Source: Clostridium sp. OF09-36 (GTDB lineage Bacteria; Bacillota; Clostridia; Lachnospirales; Lachnospiraceae). From it: 64,000 nt of DNA. How positions within the stretch are numbered: position 1 is the stretch's first letter; each line of letters starts with the position of its first letter. Made by a program: the position numbers and the translations under genes. The stretch is from the NCBI RefSeq assembly GCF_003481985.1, contig NZ_QUMD01000013.1, forward strand, positions 37,995 to 101,994. The letters run 5' to 3'. Below, piece after piece: positions 19,701-29,037 of the stretch. The notes below the pieces were generated by a model. The model saw only the letters and a list, made by a program, of their open reading frames with translations. It ran no database searches and was not told the origin of the DNA.

Positions 19701-20385
19701 ACAGGTAATTCTGATCATTGAAGATGAAAAAAATATTGGAAACTACATTGAGACGATCGTGATATCGAACGGCTATAAAGCGCTGCGTGCCATGAACGGA
19801 ATGTCGGGTCTTTCCTTATGTACCTCCCATCATCCGGACCTGATCCTGTTAGATCTCGGCCTGCCGGATGTGGACGGGATCGAAGTGTTGGAGCGGGTCC
19901 GCGGCTTTTCGGCAGTGCCGGTCATTGTGATCTCCGCAAGAACCCAGGAGGCAGAAAAGGTGCAGGCGCTTGATAAGGGAGCCGACGATTACATAACAAA
20001 GCCGTTTGGCTCGGAAGAGCTTCTGGCACGCATCCGCACGGCGCTGCGCCACAGTGCACAGATTGTCAGTGCAGGCCCGAGGGAAACCGTATATTCCCGC
20101 GACGGTCTGACAATCGATTTTGACAAGCGTGTCGTGAATCTGAACGGGGAAGATATCCATCTGACACAGATTGAGTACAAGCTGGTTTCCCTGCTGGCCA
20201 AAAATGCAGGAAAGGTGCTTACTTATGACTTTATCCTGAAAGAAATATGGGGACCCTATGCAGATACCGATAACCAGATTCTTCGCGTGAATATGGCGAA
20301 CATCCGGCGGAAGCTTGAATCAAATCCGGCAGAGCCGCACTACATTTTCACGGAGATCGGAGTGGGTTACCGGATGAAGGAATAG
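19690..20385 (+). CDS. OmpR/KdpE-family response regulator
   Basis: A 231-aa protein. The receiver domain has EDE acidic residues near the start (LIIEDEKNIGNYIE), phospho-acceptor Asp55 in LLDLGLPDVDG and Lys in DYITKPFG. It is followed by a winged-helix trans_reg_C domain (HLTQIEYKLVSLLAKNAGKV, ending GVGYRMKE). It is encoded directly after, and overlapping, the KdpD-like kinase, so the two form a pair. The closest named family is KdpE. Target genes are unknown. It is followed by a bidirectional terminator shared with the convergent lipoprotein gene. Confidence 0.9.
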   Translation: MTNKQVILIIEDEKNIGNYIETIVISNGYKALRAMNGMSGLSLCTSHHPDLILLDLGLPDVDGIEVLERVRGFSAVPVIVISARTQEAEKVQALDKGADDYITKPFGSEELLARIRTALRHSAQIVSAGPRETVYSRDGLTIDFDKRVVNLNGEDIHLTQIEYKLVSLLAKNAGKVLTYDFILKEIWGPYADTDNQILRVNMANIRRKLESNPAEPHYIFTEIGVGYRMKE

Positions 20386-20386
20386 C

Positions 20387-20415
20387 AAACAGCGGCTTTC
20401 TAAAAGCCGCTGTTT
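20387..20415. terminator. bidirectional intrinsic terminator
   Basis: AAACAGCGGCTTT and AAGCCGCTGTTT form a long stem flanked by A-runs and T-runs. It serves the response regulator on + and the lipoprotein gene on -, whose stop codon (20400-20402) lies inside it. Confidence 0.88.
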
Positions 20416-21263
20416 ATGATTTTCCAGTCATCGGATTTGGATTTGCGCGCAATGCTGATGTAGCGGAACGGGTTTCCGTCCCTGCGGTCAAGGTTGGTCA
20501 GCACGCGGTAGATGATGATGTTTCCCGGACCATAGTCATCTTCAATTCCGCTGTTGTGATACTGCGGGTCAGAGGAATCTGCCGGGTAGATCTGGTCAAC
20601 TCCCTCAAAGGAGGTTACTTCTTCGGTGAAATAATACTGGGCCAGCGCTTCGGTGGCGTTTAACTCCTCTTGTGTGAGCGCCTCCAGATAAGAGGTTTCG
20701 GTGGCATCTGTCTCGCTCGCATAGGTTCCGGTTCCGGCAACCTGCCCTGCAAATTCGGATGGGATCATGGAAAGAGCATTCCGGTCAGACTCAGAAAGGC
20801 TGTAGTAGAAGCTAAGCCATTTTAAGGTGTCTGCGGAAAGCTCTTTCCTTTTTTTGTAGACACCCTGGAATTCTACCGTATCGTCTGCCAGAAATAATTC
20901 ACAGGTCCCGGCGGCCTCATCGGTTATGACACCGGCAGCCCCGTCTGCGAGAATACAGTAGGAGGCACCCTTACAGTCAAAATTGGCCTCTTCATTGCAG
21001 GATGGGGCAGTACCGTTCGCAGTGACCGACTGGATGGTGCCATCGGTGTGGTCCGGCATGGTGTATACCGTGCGCCCGGCATCGTGGTAGAGGACATTGT
21101 TTAACAGAATCATATTGGATGGTTCTTCGGCAGCTTTGCTGTCTGCAGCCTGCTGGGTGGAAAAATCCTGCCCTGTGCTGCTTTTTGGGGCGCCGCACCC
21201 GGTCATGGAAGCAGCGGCAGCAGAGAAAAGCAAAAGAACCAGAAGCTTGCGATAAGTTTGCAT
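20400..21263 (-). CDS. putative lipoprotein, function unknown
   Basis: This 287-aa protein has a lipoprotein signal peptide (MQTYRKLLVLLLFSAAAASM then TGC), with Cys as the predicted lipidated residue. A serine/alanine-rich segment follows, then a soluble extracellular domain with no motif that I recognise; the SDRNALSMIPSEF stretch is part of it. ATG 21263 was chosen because GGGAG lies 7 nt upstream; a TTG six bases earlier is less likely. It is convergent with the KdpDE-like operon and shares its terminator. Confidence 0.7.
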   Translation of the reverse strand: MQTYRKLLVLLLFSAAAASMTGCGAPKSSTGQDFSTQQAADSKAAEEPSNMILLNNVLYHDAGRTVYTMPDHTDGTIQSVTANGTAPSCNEEANFDCKGASYCILADGAAGVITDEAAGTCELFLADDTVEFQGVYKKRKELSADTLKWLSFYYSLSESDRNALSMIPSEFAGQVAGTGTYASETDATETSYLEALTQEELNATEALAQYYFTEEVTSFEGVDQIYPADSSDPQYHNSGIEDDYGPGNIIIYRVLTNLDRRDGNPFRYISIARKSKSDDWKIINSGF

Positions 21264-21448
21264 GATCAATCTCCCAAAAACATAGTGTTGTCATTATAGC
21301 AAGGACCGGGAGAAAAAGCTTTAAGATATTTTTAATTTTAGATTACTTCTTGGGAAAACTATGCTATCATGAAAAGATAAAGAATGGTCTGTAAAATGAT
21401 GAAGAACAGTTTATGAAATGGAAAAGAATGGTTGGGAGGTTTTGGGGG

Positions 21449-22818
21449 ATGACAAAAGAAAAGACAAACGAAAACCGGATTACGGAAGGGATCATCTGGC
21501 AGCAGCTTCTGCTGTTTTTCTTTCCAATTCTCTTTGGTACGTTTTTCCAGCAGCTTTACAATGCTGCAGATGCCATGATCGTGGGACGTTTCGTGGGAAA
21601 AGAAGCATTATCGGCCGTGGGTGGCTCCACCAGTATGCTGACCCAGCTGATCGTGGGTTTCTTTGTGGGACTTTCCTCCGGCGCTTCGGTGATCGTCTCC
21701 CAGTATTATGGGGCAAAACGCCCGGAGATGGTCGGCTATGCCGTTCATACCGCCCTGATGTTCAGCATTCTTTCCGGTATTGTGATCATGGCAGCCGGGA
21801 TCATTCTGGCCCCGGCTATGCTTGCCGCTATGGGAACGCCGGAGGATGTGCAGGGGCTTTCCGTAATCTATTTAAGAATCTATTTTCTGGGGATCATTGC
21901 CAATCTGGTCTACAACATGGGCGCGGCGATCTTGCGTGCGGTCGGGGATTCAAAGCGGCCGCTTTATTTTCTGGCGGCCAGCTGCCTGACGAACATTGCC
22001 TTAGACATTCTTCTGGTTGTCGTATGCAGGCTCGGGGTTGTGGGAGCAGCACTGGCAACCATTTTGTCCCAGCTTCTGAGTGCAGTCCTGGTGGCCGTAT
22101 GTCTCATTCGGACCAGGGACATGCACCGTCTGGTCTTGAAAGAATTGCGGCTGGACGGGCGGATGCTGAGGCGCATCATCCGCATAGGACTTCCGGCCGG
22201 GATGCAGTCGGTGATGTATGGTCTGTCTAATGTCATTATCCAGGCCGGGATCAATTCGCTGGGAACGAATAGCGTGGCGGCCTGGGCGGCTTACAGCAAG
22301 CTGGACTCTGTCTTCTGGATGATGATCAATGCCTTTGGTATTTCCGTGACAACCTTTGTGGGGCAGAATTATGGCGCCGGGAAAATGGAACGGGTACACC
22401 GGGGCGTGCGGACCTGTATGGCCATGACGGTTGTGGCATCCCTGGGTATGTCCGTGCTGATCTACCGGTTTGGGGTGTATGGCTATGAGCTGTTTACCAC
22501 AGACCAGGATGTGATCACCATCGGTATTGCATGATGCGTTATCTGGCACCGATGTATGTGGAATATGTGGCGATCGAGATCCTTTCCGGCGCATTGCGCG
22601 GGGTGGGAGACTGCTGGTGTCCGATGGTCATCTGTCTGTTAGGAGTCTGTGTGCTCCGTGTAAGCTGGATTCTGATCGCTGTTCCGCTCAAGCGCGATAT
22701 GTACACGATCATGTTCAGTTATCCGCTGACCTGGATCACCACGACCATTCTGTTTATCATTTACTATCTGTTTTTCGGAAAGCTGAAGCTGTCAAAGGCT
22801 AAAGAAGCAAAAAATTGA
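21449..22818 (+). CDS. MATE family efflux transporter, frameshifted in this sequence
   Basis: A multidrug/toxin extrusion protein, probably cation-coupled, with twelve expected membrane helices. The N-terminal IIWQQLLLFFFPILFGTFFQQLYNAAD is classic for this Firmicutes subfamily, as are GRFVGKEALSAVGGST and SVIVSQYYGA. The second half repeats the fold (GLPAGMQSVMYGLSNVIIQ, VGQNYGAGK). The frame breaks at 22531, where GGTATTGCATGATGCG needs one more A so that the reading continues IAMMRYLAP. The joined length of 456 aa is normal. ATG 21449 has GGGAGG 9 nt upstream. Substrates are not predictable. Confidence 0.9.
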
Positions 22819-22839
22819 AGTTTCCAAAATGAAAGCTGA

Positions 22840-22877
22840 AAAAAGCTGCAGATGACGGATTCATCTGCAGCTTTTTA
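22840..22877 (+). terminator. intrinsic terminator after the MATE gene
   Basis: AAAGCTGCAGATGA pairs with TCATCTGCAGCTTTTT over 13 bp. The A/T-rich flanks would let it work on both strands, also ending the convergent deacetylase transcript. Confidence 0.9.
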
Positions 22878-22911
22878 TGTCTGGCTGAAACTATGATAAG
22901 TAGTGCCTGGG

Positions 22912-24333
22912 TCACATCTCCGGCACGGGGGTTGGCCTTGATCTGTCGAAGACATCCTCAGCCCGGAACAGGTCATCAAGCTTTCGCGGGCGTCCCTCTG
23001 CTTCTGCGGTGATGTCCTTCCACATCCGGTAGCCGTCCAGGTTCCGGCGTCCCTGGCGCAGGTAATCGTCGCCAAGCTGTACCCAGTACTGGCTGGAGTC
23101 GACATTGCAGAAATAGCGGAAGCCTGCATTGTAAAGATAGCGGAAGCGCTCGTTGTCCATGCTGTACGGATGCCAGTCACCGACATCGGCCCCGAATGGG
23201 AACAGGATGATATCGGTAGGGCCGATGAGGGATTCTACTTCGGATTCCCATTTATCCGTGTCAGACTGGAAACGGTCCCACTCTACTGTGCCAAGGTCTA
23301 AATGGCCCCAGCTGTGGGAGGCAAGCTCCCAGCCGTTGTCCCGCAGGCACTGTGCCACTTCGGCAGCAGCCTGGCGGTCCTGCTCGTAGGTTTCAGAGCC
23401 GGCATAGGAGGAGGCAGTGCGATAACCGAGTATGCCCTCGTATCCGGTAAAGGCTAAGACAGCACGCGCTCCTTTATAGGAAAAGTCAGGATGACGCTCA
23501 CAGAATTTTTCCAGGATCGGGACCAGATCATAGTCTCCGGTGGAGACAGAGCCGTCATCCATGGTCATTTCGCAGGTTGGTTTGCCATCCTCCCCGATGA
23601 CGATCCGGTTTGCAAAGCCGTCTCCATCCATATAAGGGTAGTAGCAGAGGTCATCCTGGGACATGACAAACGGGATCTTGCCCGGTGGCAGCATGATATC
23701 GCCAGCCTTCATGACGGTGTTTCCGTTTTCATCGGTTGTCTCGTAAGCCATATCGTGAAGTCGCACCAGAACGTAACCTTTGCTGTACAGGTTGTCCAGG
23801 ATCTTATTAAATTCATCGATGGTGGTCATGACCTGGTTGTAGCCATCCTGGTCGGCATCGCCGTCGAAGGCCTTGGACGGGTCCGCTACCAGGGTGTGGA
23901 AGAATACATGGGTGATCTTGCTGATGGGAGTACGCACCAGGGTGGCCTTGGTGGATTCATATCCAGCAATAGCGGAAACCACCTCCGGGTCGGAAGCGAA
24001 TTCCTCCGAAGCCTTTAACAGCTCGATCGCAGCATCGTAGTCGTAGCCGGAGGCCAGCAGATAAGCCTGATGCAGCAGGTCTGCAGCCGGGGTATCGGGC
24101 ATGACAAAGCCATCTCCCTCGGTGGGAGACTCTGCAGTGTCAGGTGCTTCTGTGGAAATGACAATGGAGCCGGTGGTGTCCGGGGCATTGCCAGAGTGAT
24201 GCTTTCTTAGAAAAAAAACGCCGGCGCCAAGCGCTCCGGCCAGTGCAATGCAGGCTGCCACGGCCAGGAAACGGGGAAGGCGTGAGCGGCGCCGCCTGTG
24301 GCTGTAGGACCTGCCGGAATAATATTCATTCAT
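22912..24333 (-). CDS. membrane-anchored polysaccharide deacetylase
   Basis: A 473-aa protein with a basic N-terminus and one membrane anchor (about residues 20-42, FLAVAACIALAGALGAGVFF). An acidic linker and then a NodB-type deacetylase domain (CE4-like) follow. Metal-site candidates are the Asp pair in SQDDLCYY and the His pair in LASHSWGHLD. TGYEGILGYRT and TGDYDLVPILE are typical of this Clostridia subfamily. Such enzymes de-N-acetylate cell-wall glycans. ATG 24333 has AAGGAG 8 nt upstream; a TTG at 24339 is possible but worse. The gene is monocistronic and divergent from the carboxypeptidase gene, another wall enzyme. Confidence 0.82.
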   Translation of the reverse strand: MNEYYSGRSYSHRRRRSRLPRFLAVAACIALAGALGAGVFFLRKHHSGNAPDTTGSIVISTEAPDTAESPTEGDGFVMPDTPAADLLHQAYLLASGYDYDAAIELLKASEEFASDPEVVSAIAGYESTKATLVRTPISKITHVFFHTLVADPSKAFDGDADQDGYNQVMTTIDEFNKILDNLYSKGYVLVRLHDMAYETTDENGNTVMKAGDIMLPPGKIPFVMSQDDLCYYPYMDGDGFANRIVIGEDGKPTCEMTMDDGSVSTGDYDLVPILEKFCERHPDFSYKGARAVLAFTGYEGILGYRTASSYAGSETYEQDRQAAAEVAQCLRDNGWELASHSWGHLDLGTVEWDRFQSDTDKWESEVESLIGPTDIILFPFGADVGDWHPYSMDNERFRYLYNAGFRYFCNVDSSQYWVQLGDDYLRQGRRNLDGYRMWKDITAEAEGRPRKLDDLFRAEDVFDRSRPTPVPEM

Positions 24334-24440
24334 ATACAAAACTCCTTAAAGTTACCTCTTATCTTATGGCTCCATCATAGCATAGAACCCAGGAAATAGC
24401 CATAGATTACAGTGTAGAAAAGGTGAAAGAAGGGGGAGTT

Positions 24441-25692
24441 ATGTTACGGTTCACGCGAGTGTGCCAGGCAGCAGGATTTATGAAACGGGCAGTGCTGGTA
24501 TTGTGCACCAGTCTGCTGCTTTACCTGGTGATGCTGCCCGCACTTTCCCAGATGGCCGGGCTGCCGCTTTTGTGCTTTGCAGAGGAAGGGCAGGCAGAGC
24601 CGGCAGTGGCTGTGCAGGCGCCCTGTGCGGTTTTGATGGAGGCATCGACCGGAGAAACCATCTATGAGAAAAACGTAGACGAACAGAGAAGTCCGGCCAG
24701 TATCACGAAGATCATGACACTGATCCTGATCTTTGATGCCATTGACGAAGGAAAGATCCGCCTGAGTGATGAGGTGGTCACCAGTGCCCACGCAAAATCT
24801 ATGGGAGGCTCCCAGGTGTTTTTAGAGGAGGGCGAGGTGCAGACGGTAGAAACCCTGATCAAGTGCATCGTTATTGCGTCTGGCAATGATGCATCCGTGG
24901 CGATGGCGGAGTACATAGCTGGTTCCGAGGAGGCCTTTGTCCAGAGCATGAACGAGCGTGCCAGGGCTTGGCATGACAGGGACGCACTTTGTGGATTGCT
25001 GCGGCCTGACCGAGTCACCACAGCACCTGACCACGGCCCGGGATATTGCGCTCATGTCGCGGGAGCTGATCACGAAATACCCGCAGATCCATACCTATTC
25101 TACGATCTGGATGGAAAATATCACACATGTCACAAAGCAGGGGACCAAGGAGTTTGGCCTTTCCAACACCAACAAGCTGTTAAAGATGGCAACCAATTTC
25201 AAGGTGACAGGCCTTAAGACAGGTTCCACCTCCCTGGCGAAATACTGTCTGTCAGCAACGGCGGAGAAGGACGGGGTCCGTCTGATCGCAGTGATCATGG
25301 CAGCTCCCGACTACAAGGCACGCTTTGCGGATGCAAAGGCGCTTCTGGATTACGGGTATGCAAATTGCCGCCTGTATGAAGACAAGGAAATGCCGGAGCT
25401 TCCCGCGCTGGAGGTGACAGATGGCGTGACATCCTCTGTTCCACTGAAATATGCTGGGGGATTTTCTTATCTGAGCCTGAGCGGGGATGATTTTTCAGCG
25501 GTCGAAAAGAAGCTGATGCTTCCGGAAGCCCTGACTGCACCGGTAAATGCAGATGAGAAGGCCGGGGTTTTGCGCTACGAGTTAAATGGAAAGGTGCTCG
25601 GAGAGGTGGATATTTTAACGGATGGAAGTGTAGAAAAGGCTGGTTTTCTGGATTATCTGGGAAAGGTGGCTTCCTGCTTTTTTATTTCATAG
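24441..25692 (+). CDS. D-alanyl-D-alanine carboxypeptidase (DacF/PBP5-type), frameshifted in this sequence
   Basis: A serine-type low-molecular-weight PBP that trims the terminal D-Ala from peptidoglycan stems. An N-terminal signal segment is followed by the SxxK motif at Ser87-Lys90 (ASITKIMT), SGN at 147 (IASGNDASVAMAE), KTG after the break (GLKTGSTSLAKYC), and a PBP5 C-terminal domain. The frame breaks near 24964: MNERARA should run into LGMTGTHFVDCCGLTE, which needs two bases restored (GC lost in AGGGCGCTTGGC). The joined length is about 417 aa. ATG 24441 follows AGGGGGAG closely; ATG 24480 is an alternative start. DacF is linked to sporulation in other genera, but this link is not shown here. 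Confidence 0.87.
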
Positions 25693-25923
25693 CAGAAGAT
25701 TGTGGGAAGTGGTCAAGGCAATTGCGCTCCGACACCAGAATCAAGGCACAGTCTTTTTGAAAATGATCCTGCAAAAGCTGAACCGGACAGGAAAGCAGCT
25801 CATACACTGTAGGTATTAAGAAATGTACTTTTAGCGCATCTTCCTGTAAAAGGAGCGGCAGCAAAATGCTCCGAAAGGATGCCCTGGAAGTATAGGAAAC
25901 TGACTGGGAGGACTGTTAGGTTC

Positions 25924-26916
25924 ATGAAAAAGAAGATCAAGTGTCTGTGTGTGGCGGGTCTGGCCTGCGCTGTCTTATGCGGCTGTGCGAAGGAAGCATC
26001 CGGACTGACTCCGCTAACCTTGTATGAGGTTGCGCATTCTATTTTTTATGCGCCGCAGTATGCGGCTATTGAGCTGGGATACTTTGAGGAGGAAGGGCTG
26101 GATCTGACACTGGTAAACGGGGCCGGGGCCGATAAGGTCATGACAGCCATGCTGGCCGGTGACGCTGATATCGGCTTTATGGGGTCTGAGGCAAGCATTT
26201 ATACTTACGCCCAGGGCGCGGAGGATTATGCGGTAAATTTTGCACAGCTGACCCAGCGGGCCGGAAACTTTCTGGTAGGAAGGCAGCCAGATCCGGACTT
26301 TAACTGGCAGAAACTAAAAGGCAGCAGGGTTTTGGGAGGCCGTGCCGGTGGCATGCCACAGATGGTATTTGAGTATATCTTAAAGAAAAACGGGATCGAT
26401 CCCAAAACAGACCTGACGATCGACCAGAGCATTCAGTTTGGACTGACGGCAGCGGCCTTCACCAGTGACCAGTCGGACTATACCGTAGAGTTTGAACCCT
26501 TTGCAACGGGACTGGAGCTGGAAGGAAACGGGTATGTAGTGGCATCCCTCGGCACAGATTCCGGGTACGTGCCCTACACGGCGTACTGTGCGAAAAAAAG
26601 CTATCTGGCCATGCATCCGGAACGCATCCAGAGCTTTACCAATGCGATCCAGAAGGGAATGGATTATGTAAATTCCCATTCAGCAGAAGAAATCGCCAAG
26701 GTGATCCAGCCGCAGTTTGCGGAGACACCGCTTGAGAACATCACAAAGATCGTAAAGCGCTACCAGGACCAGGACACCTGGAAGAAGGATCTGGTTTTTG
26801 AACAGTCCAGCTTTGAACTTTTGGAAAATATTTTAAAGGAAGCGGGAGAACTGGAAAAGCAGGTGCCGTATGAAAAGCTTGTGACCACGGAATTTGCCAA
26901 AAGGGCCGTAGAGTAG
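25924..26916 (+). CDS. ABC transporter substrate-binding lipoprotein (NitT/TauT, NMT1-like)
   Basis: A 330-aa lipoprotein: MKKKIKCLCVAGLACAVLC then GC gives the lipobox. The periplasmic-binding fold of the SsuA/NMT1 family is shown by LYEVAHSIFYAPQYAAIELGYFEEEGL near the start and GADKVMTAMLAGDADIGFMG. Relatives bind sulfonates, nitrate or thiamine-pyrimidine precursors; the ligand here is unknown. No permease or ATPase gene is adjacent, so it is an orphan. The start at 25924 was chosen because the signal peptide begins there and GGGAGG lies upstream; an in-frame ATG at 25879 would add a non-signal leader. Confidence 0.85.
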   Translation: MKKKIKCLCVAGLACAVLCGCAKEASGLTPLTLYEVAHSIFYAPQYAAIELGYFEEEGLDLTLVNGAGADKVMTAMLAGDADIGFMGSEASIYTYAQGAEDYAVNFAQLTQRAGNFLVGRQPDPDFNWQKLKGSRVLGGRAGGMPQMVFEYILKKNGIDPKTDLTIDQSIQFGLTAAAFTSDQSDYTVEFEPFATGLELEGNGYVVASLGTDSGYVPYTAYCAKKSYLAMHPERIQSFTNAIQKGMDYVNSHSAEEIAKVIQPQFAETPLENITKIVKRYQDQDTWKKDLVFEQSSFELLENILKEAGELEKQVPYEKLVTTEFAKRAVE

Positions 26917-26967
26917 AAAAGCAGAAAAATAGAAAACGGCACTAGAATATGCAAAGATAGGAATCCG

Positions 26968-26996
26968 GAAGATGTCCGTGACAAACGGACATCTTC
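26968..26996. other. perfect 12-bp inverted repeat
   Basis: GAAGATGTCCGT (26968-26979) and ACGGACATCTTC (26985-26996) surround a 5-nt loop. No T-run follows on either strand, so it is not a classical terminator. It lies 53 bp after the binding-protein gene and 127 bp before the Cof-type phosphatase. It could stabilise an mRNA end or bind a protein. Confidence 0.6.
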
Positions 26997-27122
26997 GTGG
27001 TATGATATCCAAAGAAAGCAGCTGCTGTTTGTGCAATGCGGGAACAGTAACGTTTGCGCAACGCCCGAAACGTAACGCAGATGCAGGAATGTGCCAAGGC
27101 ACATTTTGGGAGGACATGATAC

Positions 27123-27944
27123 ATGAATTATAAAATGATCGTTCTGGATCTGGACGGGACCCTGACCAACAGGGACAAGATCATCACTCCGAGAACCAAA
27201 CAAAGTCTCATGGAGGCACAGAAGCGCGGACTGAAGGTGGTCCTGGCATCTGGACGTCCAACGTACGGGGTCATGCCGCTGGCAGAGGAGCTGGAGCTGG
27301 AAACCTACGAGGGGTATATCTTATCTTTTAATGGCGGCATCATCATGAACTGCCGTACGAAGGAGATCCTTCTGAAAAAAGAGCTTCCGGTGGAGGCAAA
27401 CCGGCGTATTCTGGAGCTGGCACGAAAGGAGCAGGTCGATGTCCTGACTTATGAGGGCGCCCACATTCTTACCAATAATCCGGACAATCCCTATGCAAAG
27501 ATTGAGTCTGGGATTAACCATCTGAAATTAAAAAAGGTAGAAGACCTGGACAGCTATCTGGACTTCCCGGTTCCGAAATTCCTTATGCTGGACGACGGGG
27601 ATTATCTTGCACTCGTTGAGGCCAGAGTCAAGGCTGTACTCGGAAAAAATTTCAGCGTATACCGCTCGGAGCCCTATTTCCTTGAAATCCTTCCGAAGGG
27701 GATCGATAAAGCACAGTGTCTGGCCCAGCTCTTAAAGCTATTATCCATTGACCGGGAAGAAATGATCGCCTGCGGAGATGGCTTTAACGATCTGTCCATG
27801 ATCGAGTACGCAGGCCTTGGCGTGGCCATGGAAAATGCAGTCCGTCCAGTACGGAATGCAGCAGACTATGTGACATTGTCGAACAACGACGATGGTGTGG
27901 CCCATGTCGTTGAAAAGTTTTTTCTGCAGAACTATGGACTTTAA
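27123..27944 (+). CDS. Cof-type HAD-superfamily phosphatase
   Basis: This 273-aa enzyme belongs to the HAD IIB (Cof) class. Motif I is LDLDGTLTN (nucleophile Asp), motif II is VVLASGRPTYGV, and motifs III/IV are KGIDKAQCL and ACGDGFNDLSMIEYAGLGVAM. The alpha/beta cap between motifs II and III is of the size usual for Cof proteins. These enzymes hydrolyse sugar phosphates, FMN-type or other small phosphomonoesters; the substrate is not predictable. The ATG follows GGGAGGACATGATAC. It stands alone between two regulators. Confidence 0.9.
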   Translation: MNYKMIVLDLDGTLTNRDKIITPRTKQSLMEAQKRGLKVVLASGRPTYGVMPLAEELELETYEGYILSFNGGIIMNCRTKEILLKKELPVEANRRILELARKEQVDVLTYEGAHILTNNPDNPYAKIESGINHLKLKKVEDLDSYLDFPVPKFLMLDDGDYLALVEARVKAVLGKNFSVYRSEPYFLEILPKGIDKAQCLAQLLKLLSIDREEMIACGDGFNDLSMIEYAGLGVAMENAVRPVRNAADYVTLSNNDDGVAHVVEKFFLQNYGL

Positions 27945-28015
27945 AAATTTAGTGTGGTAAACTGGTAAAAGTTAGAACTGCAGAACGAAGTATTTTCAGG
28001 AAGGGATTGTATTCA

Positions 28016-28327
28016 ATGAATAAGAAGATTAAGACGGAGGCAGTAGACCATCTGTTTGAAGCGATTTTAACATTAAAGACTCCGGAAGAGTGCTATATAT
28101 TCTTTGAAGATGTATGTACGGTCAACGAACTGTTATCCTTGTCCCAGCGCTACGAGGTAGCAAAAATGCTGCGGGAAAAGAAAACATATCTGGAGATCGC
28201 AGATAAGACCGGAGCATCTACTGCAACCATCAGCCGTGTAAACCGCTCCTTAAATTATGGAAACGACGGCTACGACATGGTGTTTGAACGGATTGCCCAG
28301 AACCAGGAGACAAAAGAAAACGAATAG
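28016..28327 (+). CDS. TrpR-related protein YerC/YecD
   Basis: A 103-aa all-helical protein of the TrpR-like YerC/YecD family. It shows the conserved FEAILTLKTPEECYIFFEDVCTVNEL segment and the helix-turn-helix YLEIADKTGASTATISRVNRSL. It is a presumed DNA-binding regulator; its ligand and targets are not established. ATG 28016 was chosen over TTG 28007 because AGGAAGGGA lies 9 nt upstream. A bidirectional terminator is shared with the convergent DUF1836 gene. Confidence 0.88.
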   Translation: MNKKIKTEAVDHLFEAILTLKTPEECYIFFEDVCTVNELLSLSQRYEVAKMLREKKTYLEIADKTGASTATISRVNRSLNYGNDGYDMVFERIAQNQETKENE

Positions 28328-28336
28328 GAAGAATGA

Positions 28337-28367
28337 AAAAGTGATGCTTTGGCGGCATCACTTTTTT
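28337..28367. terminator. bidirectional intrinsic terminator
   Basis: AAAAGTGATGC and GCATCACTTTTTT form an 11-bp stem with a 6-nt loop. The stop of the convergent DUF1836 gene lies within it. Confidence 0.9.
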
Positions 28368-28981
28368 GCTTTCTTTGCTTTCGGGTCTAGCGGCATTTCC
28401 TCACGGAGCTGGTCGATCAGCATTTCGATCATATGCTTTTTCAGGTAGACATCGAAGGAAAGCTCGCTGATAAAGGAAAACAACTGCAGGTATTCCTGAT
28501 CTTCCCCTTCGACATCAGTGAAGGTCTGGCGGCTGTCCTCAAACTTTGCACGGATATCGTCTTTTAAATGTTCCATCTGGAGAGCTTCCCGGGAGAACAC
28601 CTCTTCATAAATATCGCTGAGGGTCAGGCTATCGGCTGTATTGAAGTGCTGCTCCGTGACCGGACGGAACAGCTGCTCAATGTCGCTGATGGAGAGCAGG
28701 CTTTTATAATAGTAGATAAACAAAAGCAGCAGGATATGCTCCTTGCTGTATTTTTTGCGGAGCGGGGCAGGCAGCAGGCGGTTCTTTGCGTAATTGTTGA
28801 TCATGGTCTTGGTGAGCGCCTTGTCTTCCGGGTTTCGTTTGGTCTTTTTTAAATGTTCTTCCATGAAGGAAGTGACCTGGTCCATATATAAGTCCACTTC
28901 CGGGATTTTTTCTGTTTTGATATACGAGATGGAGTCGAGCCAGCTTAGAATATCGGATAGTCTTTCGGAATTATTTTTCAT
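28358..28981 (-). CDS. DUF1836 family protein
   Basis: A 207-aa protein of the DUF1836 family, common in Firmicutes. TKTMINNYAKNRLLPAP looks like a MerR-like helix-turn-helix, and KYSKEHILLLLFIYYYK is characteristic of the family. It ends in a Lys/Ala-rich tail. ATG 28981 has GAGGTGAC upstream; the longer in-frame extension would run through the promoter and attachment site. The promoter (TATAAT 29000-29005, TTGCCA 29023-29028 on the minus strand) overlaps the left attachment site of the neighbouring element, so its transcription may respond to integration or excision. Its function is unknown. Confidence 0.82.
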   Translation of the reverse strand: MKNNSERLSDILSWLDSISYIKTEKIPEVDLYMDQVTSFMEEHLKKTKRNPEDKALTKTMINNYAKNRLLPAPLRKKYSKEHILLLLFIYYYKSLLSISDIEQLFRPVTEQHFNTADSLTLSDIYEEVFSREALQMEHLKDDIRAKFEDSRQTFTDVEGEDQEYLQLFSFISELSFDVYLKKHMIEMLIDQLREEMPLDPKAKKAKK

Positions 28982-28999
28982 AATGTCACCTCTTACTCT

Positions 29000-29028
29000 A
29001 TTATATAGTATTGAAAACCAGATGGCAA
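29000..29028 (-). promoter_or_regulatory. DUF1836 promoter lying inside attL
   Basis: Read on the minus strand, TTGCCA (29028-29023), exactly 17 bp, then TATAAT (29005-29000). Both hexamers fall in or at the edge of the duplicated attachment sequence. At the right-hand copy the same boxes are TTGCTA and TATAAT, but only 15 bp apart. Confidence 0.7.
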
Positions 29029-29037
29029 GTGGAAAAG
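29004..29037. repeat. attL, left attachment repeat of element 1
   Basis: 34 bp that recur at 43004-43037 in direct orientation with two mismatches. The first 20 bp (starting TATAGTATTG and ending ACCAGAT) are identical. The copies are exactly 14,000 bp apart, and the integrase gene lies just inside this one. Confidence 0.88.
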
